NCBI RefSeq assembly: GCF_018446385.1
Contig: NC_055999.1
Location: 77,701,859-77,765,858 of the forward strand
Origin: Zingiber officinale
Lineage: Eukaryota; Streptophyta; Magnoliopsida; Zingiberales; Zingiberaceae
Direction: 5' to 3'
DNA length: 64,000 nt
The position numbers and the translations under genes were made by a program. Shown in pieces: positions 56,251 through 64,000 of the stretch; positions within the stretch are counted from its first letter, which is position 1; every line of letters starts with the position of its first letter. The notes below the pieces were generated by a model. The model did not search any database. It saw only the letters and a program-made list of their open reading frames with translations, and had not been told where the DNA came from.

Positions 56251-59200
56251 CTATTTCCAGAGCTTAACAAACTTATCGTGGCTGGCAGATGCAATCACTC
56301 CAGTCGCATTTGAAGCCGCCAAAGCTGCGATCAAACCTTCATGAGCAGGAAGAGTCATGGTCTTGTTCTCATTCATGTCCCAAACTTCTAGCGACTGCAA
56401 CCCGCCGACCACTTACGGTCAGAACAAATTAACTTGCAAAGAAGTATAAAATACCACACGGTCGACAGAATTATTGGAAATACAAATTGGAGAAATAGAA
56501 CTTCCATATCGAAGCAGAAAAACTTGCCTGGTAACAACCAATTATGAGCAGCGATTGATAGCTAGGGTGAAAAACACATGAATGAAACTTGCTTCCATTG
56601 CAACTCAACTCGTGCACACATTCCCCTTCGCTTCCCAAACCAAGAGACCAAACTCTGACAGAGTCCTCGCTGACAGAAGCCAGACGATCACCAGAAGAGT
56701 TCCAGCAGATGGAATCGACATGCTTTGTATGCCCCTGAAGTCGAACAGCATTGTCAATGAGCCACAATGGGTGTTCAAGTTCAGATATATTAATAGATAA
56801 ACTGAAATCCATATGATTTCAGATACAACGACCAACCTGCAGCGTATGCCTACGACATTGTGTTTCAACATCTAGAACGCATATGGTGCTTTCTGCAGCA
56901 ACAGCCAAGTACCTACCCTGACGGGGCTGAAACCTCATTTGAGTAGTTCCGCCCTGAGCGCGCAGAAATCAATAGCTTTGTTGAAAATTAAAAGGATGTG
57001 CACTTACAAATCGTAAAAGCCATAGTACCATTTCATATGTACCTTAAAAACTCTGGCACAGTTACCGTTGTTTATACTCCAGAAACGCATTTCACCATCA
57101 CCATCACAAGAACAGATAAGATCCTCTTTACTTGGGTGAAAGTCCAGAGACATGACAGATGTGGAATGGCCAGTAAAAGTTCGAAGTGAATAGCCTGGCT
57201 GTCCATCAGAAATCATATAACAAGTCATTTGTTAGAAATTCGAATGTTCAATGAAGAAAAATCACAGAAGCAATGCAGCAACCATCATAGTGAACAAATC
57301 ACATTTTCTGTTTGTAGTGGTTCTCAAGTTCCTGACTGGTCCAGCCAATGAATAAAGAGTCAACTTGTAAGAAATTAATGCATTGTGTTTAAAAGGGCAA
57401 AAGCACTGAATCATCGTTCCTGACAATGGTGATATGTTCAAAGAAAGTGATACATGAAGACTAATACTTCTCTCAAATTGAAAAATACATTTGGTTGTGG
57501 TATATCTCTTTGACTACTGGACAAATGAACTAAGATTTTGAGATGTAACCCCTTGAGATCTTTTGGATGGTAAAAATTAGAGAAGCCATGGTTTGTCAAG
57601 ATAAATAATCTAATGGACCTCACTCTGCTTGATAAGACTAACTGCCCTTATAAAATGCACATAAGCCTATATATAACTTGAGAACTTAATATTTGATTAG
57701 CTTGTCAAAAGTAGGTTAACCTAAATCTACTACCACAGTATGAGAACCAGTTGACAGACACATGTGGCATTTATATTGTCAGTAACACTCACCTTGTTTA
57801 TAGTATCCATTTTTTGTTCTATGTTGCTAATTATAGGGCCAGGAGAGAGCTACTCCTGGCATGCAGTTGAGCCTGCCAATAAAAAAGCACATTCCACAGC
57901 CCGTACATGAAATTTTATCTTATTTTATCATTCCTAAAGTTTCTTTGATCTCTCGCTTTCTTGATTAATGTATCATGGTCTCACATGATCTAACTAGGGC
58001 ATCTATATGAGAAACAAACTTCCATTTATATGAGAACTGATAAAGATATCACATCTCTGCAAAGTTACCTAAACAAAATCAGAATTATATCTAGGATGAT
58101 GGTAAGGATATTTAAGATTAACTGATTCTTAAAGACAATCTTGCCCTATGAACTGGCCAGTGCCCCAATCAAATATGTCAAAAATATACTATTAGTGATA
58201 GAATATCATCCAGCATGTTCAGTTTGAACTTGCAATCATTTTAGTCTTGTCATGAAGAGAACCCAGTTTGTTTATGCCCAAATACATCTCCAATTTGGAT
58301 ATATATAAAAAAAACATAGAATAAACTCAAACACCTACATGTTCACTCATTTGTTGCCTAGTTTATGCTCATAATGGTCGCTCTTAACTGGACCAAACGT
58401 CACAGATCAGCTAAGTGTGAAAGAATAGTCCAAACCAGGGTATAGCTAATTGCCAAGCATGCAAATCCCTGAGCAAAAAATAAGACAATGCATAGTATAC
58501 ACCTACACAGATGGCGATGGTAATTGGCACAACTTCATAGAGTAACCTATGTGCACTTCATCTCATGATCTCATCCTGATTAATTATTAGGACAACGAAG
58601 AAGTACTTTGATTCTTCCAAGTCAATATAAAAAGTTCTGGAGATTCAGCTATTTGCAGATTGTGACAGATCTAATTGGAACCTAGAAGCAGTATTTTCTA
58701 CTGTTAGGTAACTCAAATATAAATTATTTGTAGGTAACAAAAATATTGTTAGGTACCACATTCTTTGTATCTGCCAGGAGAAACATATGAACTCTCCTGC
58801 AAGTGATGAGGTAGAGAAGCTATATATGAGATGAGATGGATGCAATGAGATGGATGCAAGTAAACAGTAGAATCAAGTAGCCATGAATATGTTGAAATGA
58901 TTAGAAGCTTTTAAACGAGAAATGGAACGCAAGTTAATCGATAAATACTAACATTATCAGCATCCCACACTCTCACAGTCTTGTCAAATGACGATGTAGC
59001 TAGACGAGGCAAGCTTGAACTAAACCGAACATCAGTAATCAGCAGGGAGTGTTCCTCCAGTGTAGATTTGAGCTTCAAACTATCAGCATGCCATAGAACT
59101 GCCTGCATGACAAAATCAATAACTAATCAGTATCCTGCAAGATAGTTATTCAAAAAAGAAAAAAGCCGGATTATGAGTGACGATTAATTGGTGTGCATCA

Positions 59201-62200
59201 TATTATATTTCACCTTTTTATCATGTCCTCCAGTTGCAAGGAGTTTTCCATCTGATGAAAAGTGGCAACAAACAACTTTATTTGTACTTGCTCTAGTTGC
59301 TACAATCTCAGTAAAGGAGAAACCTGAAAGGCCAATTACTGATATGAGAGAATGCATTAAAAACAGGAAAGTTTAGTCTTTAATTGCATCCAATGTTAGA
59401 AACAGGAAAAAGGAAGCAAGCAAAAAGGATAGGTAATTCTTCGAATGTTCAAAACAGATACAAAGACCAAGCAGGGGGAACGAGCAGGGGGTAGAACCTT
59501 TTGCAGAATCCATAGAGCGACCAACAACATCTCTTGGGTCAGTATCATCATGGGACAGAAAGGATTCTACATTATCATCCAAAGATGCATCTTCCACAAA
59601 GCGATCCATGTCAGCCTGCAAGTGAAAAATCGTTATCCACAATTCATGAAAAAGTACCAGTTAAGAAATACAAAAGTGCACGTTCATAGCATAACTTTAG
59701 TTACTAAACAACAAACAATCCTAATAATTACCAATTGGTTAGTGGGAGATGTCAAAGGACCAGTCCCATCACCAAACATCATCAGAGGCTTAGATGAACC
59801 ACCATTGTGTTGCAATTGTGCCATTGACATCACATCTCCTGGTGTATGAGTTGATGGTGTCGAGGGTGCTGAGCTTGGGGAAGGCCCAGCAGTATTTGCA
59901 GTTCCAGAGCTATTTGCAGGACCAGAGGATGAAACAGCCTGCTTCCGTTTACGGCCACTTTGATTGTTTGAAGTCTACAATTCATTAACAAATAGTTGCT
60001 AAAACTTATGGGGAAATAGGAGACTAAATGCTGATTTTGTTTTACTTTTCGCTATAAAGGAAAAGAAAGCAACATTTGCTAGTAATACAGACTTACAAAG
60101 AGCTCAATAGAGGAATAAGATTTGTGTAACCAACCCCAAATGGTTGGGACAAATGCAACTTAATGATGATAATACAACAAAAACAGAAGTTTGATTCAAT
60201 ACCAAGATAAGGTAAAATAATACCTGATCAGCCCCTCTAAAGGAATTTGACATGCTTCCATCAACAGTCATACTAACTGCTGCAAGTTTCTCTTGAAGCA
60301 GATGGTTAGAATTTTGAGACTGTTGGCTTGAAAGGACATGTTGTTGAAGCTGCTGTTGCTGACTGCTGCTTTGTTGTTGTTGGGGTTGCAACTGAGCTAT
60401 TTTCTATTACAAGCATAGAAAAAATAGTTAGGCAAAATGTGAGTGTGCAGTATGACATCATATCATAAAATGAATGTCCAGCATGATGTACCATCATAGA
60501 ATGAAAGGAAAAGCTGCAAACCTTCATTAATAAATCCGAATCGGTGCGAGGCATCAGAGGACTTGGAGATTGCATGGGTGAACCCACATTGGGTATGACA
60601 TCATTAAGAACATTTGACTGGCCATCCTTTCCTAGAACTATGTTCCTGTTGTTCAGAAGCATTCTTAGTCTTCTATTATCAATATCTGCTGCAGCTGATG
60701 AGTTCAGATTTTGCTGTGCCTGGAGAAGTAGCTGATGTTGATGTGGACTTAGAAATTGCAGTTGCTGAAGTGATTGAGGTGACTGCACAAATGACTTTTG
60801 CTGTTGTAGAAGTCCTGAACGGAGTTGATCAAGACCCTATAAGATGTCAAAGAAATAAGCACCATAAGATATTTTGCTTCCAGCAATACTTCCCAAGCCC
60901 AAATCAAAGTTCCTACAGAGAACAAAAGAATGAAAGAAATTCACGTTCATGGCAGGATATTGAGCTACCAAAAGAATGTAACTGCAAGTATCTCGCAAAC
61001 TAGAACATCTTTTTACAATAAAATTTAAAAAAAAAACAATGATAATTAGGATCTTCCAATTCAGTTATTTCAAAAGTTATACTTACTGTCAGTGGCCAGC
61101 CTTTAAGAGTCAGATTGTTACCAACCTGATTGGGTCCTGCTAACAAAGCACAAAGAGTTGGTCAGTCTGCTGAATAAAAGGTTAGTGTGTCTGCTCAAAT
61201 GCTAGCATCATTAAGTGAAAAGCTGAACAAATAAGAAAACTGACTTCCACCACTAAATGTCTTGGCCCTTACCCGTCCATAAGTAAGAGAACGATTTCTC
61301 CTTGGGTCAATAGCATCAGAAATAATAACAGAAAGTAGTAATAAAATCCTAAGAAACTCAAACTTCTAACAGATGCTACCTGGAACTCCAATCAATGAAG
61401 CATCAGGACCAGCAGCTCTCGGATTCAAAATTGGATTAATCTCACTCTTTATTTCCTGTAAAGCATACAATCATAGAACAAACAATAGATAATTAAAACA
61501 GCAACATTTCAGTAAATCATACCTGCGATGACCCAGGAACTTGCTGATTCCGGGTCTGAACCTGCTGAAGAGGCCCTGATAGACCACCTGCTGACCCATG
61601 CAAAACATGCCTATATTTAAAGCATTGGATCAGGGACCTTAAGATATATTAGAATACATAATGTCAGAAGAACAAGCATAATAACATACAGTTTAGTTCA
61701 AGAAACATGCCAAAACAGAATGAGTTGAATAACATATGTACAACAATAAGTCAATATTTGAAGGCCTTGGATTCTACTATTGAGTTCATATGTTACATAG
61801 ATATGCATGCTATCAAACTGTCACAAAAATGAAACGCTAGAGGCAAATACTTTCAGCCATGTCAACCAAGCATACCCTGAAGGTTGTGCTGGAGCTGCAG
61901 CTGACTTTAGCATGGATGCATGGTTTGGATCCATGACCTGGCTCACATTATCACCAAACCTCTGAATGGAGAAGATGAGTGATCAATTGAATCAAATACT
62001 ATATATGACAGACTAGACAAGTGTGTTAGGGTAAAATAGTGCTATGTTAATAGTAGTACTTTAACTGAAGCTTCGTCTAAGGAATCTCGTTGCAGGGGCA
62101 ACTTTAGCCGTTCCTCATACATTTTTGTGGCCAATGCATTAGCAGTTCCAGGATTCTGGCGCATCAAAGAATCTTGAGTAACAAGTCCACCAGCATTGCC

Positions 62201-63814
62201 ATTTAAAAGCTGAGCTCCCTCTCTGCGCTGTGGTTGTTGTTGCTGTTGTTGCTGCTGTGCCTGCCTCTGTAACAACAGTTGCTGAATTTGCAGATGTTGT
62301 TGTTGTTGTTGCTGTTGCTGCTGCTGCTGTTGAGATGGTTGCTGTTGTTGCTGCTGTTGCTGCTCTCTTGCTTTTAAAAGTTGAGTCTAGCATAAAATTC
62401 AACATCAGTGTTCAGACTCAAAAAGGCATAGATAACTTATCATAGGACCAGTATATCACAAACAAATGCATTCATGCATCAAGTTTCAGAGATAGTAGAT
62501 ACTCCAAGCTGTAAGATCTTTCTCAAATCACTTATTTTCTACAAATTAGGTGTGTAAATTGATTCCAAATAAACTTTTACTTTTATTTGTGTTACTCCTA
62601 TCACTGAGATGCATTAGCTTTTGTTGCTGCTGTACTGCTGCGAGGTCATGAAAGAACATGACTGGGATCTTCCAATTGAAGGGCAACAGCAACAATGGTC
62701 CCACAGTAAAAGTTATACTATGCTAATAAATAGTGCAATCCAAGTATAATTATGCATGCCAAATTCCAGACACTGAAGACAGCCGCATGCACCTTTCTTC
62801 TTTGTTCAGATAAAATCAAGGACCAAAGTTTTTCTGCTAGTAAAATGATGGTTGGAGAAAACTTATCATCAAAATTTTGTTTGCAGAGCATCATAGGTTC
62901 TCAACATAAGGCTTTCTCTTTGCCAAAAATTTTTTTTTAAAAAATAATGTATTGCCAAACATATAGGCAGTAAGTATGTTCCTGATTTGTGACTAGTATA
63001 GGTAGTAACTCATTAGCATGAAAAGAGAGCTATCATCAAAAGTATAATGTTTTGCAACTGAGAACCTCACCTCTATGTATGAGGCAGCAGCATCTGAGTG
63101 CTTTTCGTTTGTCCTAGCAATAAATATATCCCAAAAAACAGACCACCACTCGAATAGAAACCCACCGGGAGCATCAATAGCTGTGACAAAAGACCAAGAG
63201 TTCAATTTCTTGGATAAGCTCAACCCATATACAGAAACACCATAAAACAAATTGCAACCTACCCACTGGATCAGACGACACCTTGGCTTCGGCTTGAAAA
63301 GCCTTAGCAGTTGCCTGCAAGTTCCTCTTCACCAAATAATCATAAATGTAGACATCCAACCTGGTCTCAACATCACAGTAAGTGACTCCAATATCAGCAA
63401 AGGTACCATTTTTCACATTCACAACAAAAAAACATACTCAAAAGAACTAAAAGAAACATAAAACCAGTTACTCAAACTACAGGCAAAAGGAACGATCTAA
63501 AAAATCCACATTTTTGGAATAAAAAGTAACTAGTCAAAGCCATAAAATCAACAGAGAGAAGTTCGGATAGATAAAAAAAAAACTTTCTTTTTATCAACAG
63601 AGAGAAGTTCGGATAGATAAAAAAACTTTCTTTTTCTCAAAAAGTAACCGAAATATAACAAGTTGCTCAAAACCCTAGCAAAGACCAGCTCAAAGGTAAG
63701 AACACAAACAGCAGCACCGCCTACAAACCCCTAAAATCCATCAAATCGCCGAGCACTACAGCCAAAACTACAGAAAGCTCACATCTTGTCGGCTTCCCAG
63801 TTGGTCTGCGACAT
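56251..63814 (-). CDS. LUG: LEUNIG-type transcriptional co-repressor, 18 coding exons
   Basis: Coding exons: 63814-63783, 63360-63263, 63180-63071, 62386-62060, 61961-61876, 61610-61523, 61455-61380, 61136-61087, 60836-60522, 60403-60224, 59974-59732, 59615-59498, 59323-59214, 59102-58953, 57198-57043, 56953-56837, 56734-56528, 56394-56251; together 868 residues, against about 930 for Arabidopsis LEUNIG. Residues 1-90 form the LUFS domain with LisH ([20 protein letters not shown] and [17 protein letters not shown]), which binds SEUSS-type adaptors. Exon 4 encodes poly-Gln runs; a Gln-rich middle follows. From about residue 575 seven WD40 repeats run to the end ([30 protein letters not shown]). 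It represses genes in the nucleus, for example floral homeotic genes. The LUFS sequence is nearer LUG than LUH. Intron 17 uses a GC donor. Confidence 0.93.
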
Positions 63815-64000
63815 GATTCCGCGATACACCGAATCAGCCCCTCTCTATCGCCAAAATCTCCCCCAGCGGAAAAAATACCCTACGAGCTCAGCCTCCGCCT
63901 CGGACAATATCCCTTCCGGTTAATGAATCCCCTGAGCTTCCTGCTTCCAGCCAAACCCTAGAGCCACCGGAAACAAAGGCCAAGCAAAGAGATATAAAAT
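63815..64000 (-). promoter_or_regulatory. 5' UTR and start of the LEUNIG upstream region
   Basis: This region lies upstream of the LEUNIG start on the minus strand. It is more GC-rich than the introns, with AGAGAGGG-type strings on the minus strand, as in many plant 5' UTRs. The transcription start cannot be fixed and may lie outside the window. Confidence 0.5.

Noticed and set aside
62139-62445. Thr/Ala- and Val-rich frames near 62300
   Set aside because: Off-frame or antisense readings of the poly-Gln codons of LEUNIG exon 4.

Overview
The window is plant nuclear DNA. The evidence is a nest of long LTR retrotransposons and a CACTA transposon, GT-AG introns, a PLS-class PPR gene, a LEUNIG co-repressor gene and a nuclear tRNA-Gly. 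A monocot is plausible, but nothing seen here fixes the family. About three quarters (1-48061) is nested mobile DNA. The right quarter (48062-64000) is a gene-bearing region.

Repeat block, left part (1-23979). A plus-strand Ty1/copia element, with its 5' LTR cut by the window edge, is split twice. A minus-strand gag-only LTR element (2716-9835, TSD CTTCG) sits in its protease. An 11.2-kb CACTA transposon (11494-22667, TSD ATG) sits in its reverse transcriptase. The CACTA element carries a 12-exon gene that reads open from start to stop (plant Transposase_24-like region joined to a Ulp1/C48 cysteine peptidase with its His-Asp-Cys residues). It also carries a second, broken gene that lacks the TNP2 transposase core, and fragments of host genes (a CDPK exon and a PP2A B' exon).

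Repeat block, right part (23980-48061). A Ty3/gypsy chromovirus (Tekay/Del-like, about 2.3-kb LTR) begins abruptly inside its 5' LTR, fused to the broken copia end. Its 5' LTR holds a copia solo LTR (25008-26997, TSD TCCAG). Its gag is split by a second gag-only element (27908-34605). Its chromodomain is split by a third gag-only element (38772-45647, TSD GGAGG). The three gag-only elements share SIRE/Maximus-like LTR ends, PBS and PPT. They carry no pol, so they would need enzymes supplied in trans.

The most unusual pattern is in the U3 regions of these gag-only elements. They are built from tandem arrays of short hairpin units whose stems change in a paired, compensatory way while the loop core stays constant. 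The same loop core appears in two otherwise different LTR families. U3 is transcribed at the 3' end of the genomic RNA, so these could be structured RNA arrays.

Gene region (48062-64000). In order: a PIF/Harbinger transposase exon fragment, a perfect 23-bp-arm palindrome, a pyrimidine tract, a SINE-like insertion, an intronless E-class PPR gene (50233-52305, +), a tRNA-derived SINE with 18-bp TSDs (-), a possible 58-codon small gene (+), tRNA-Gly(GCC) (-), and an 18-exon LEUNIG-type gene (63814 to 56251, -) with one GC-AG intron. The PPR protein is expected to act on organellar RNA and LEUNIG in nuclear repression. They show no functional link beyond proximity.
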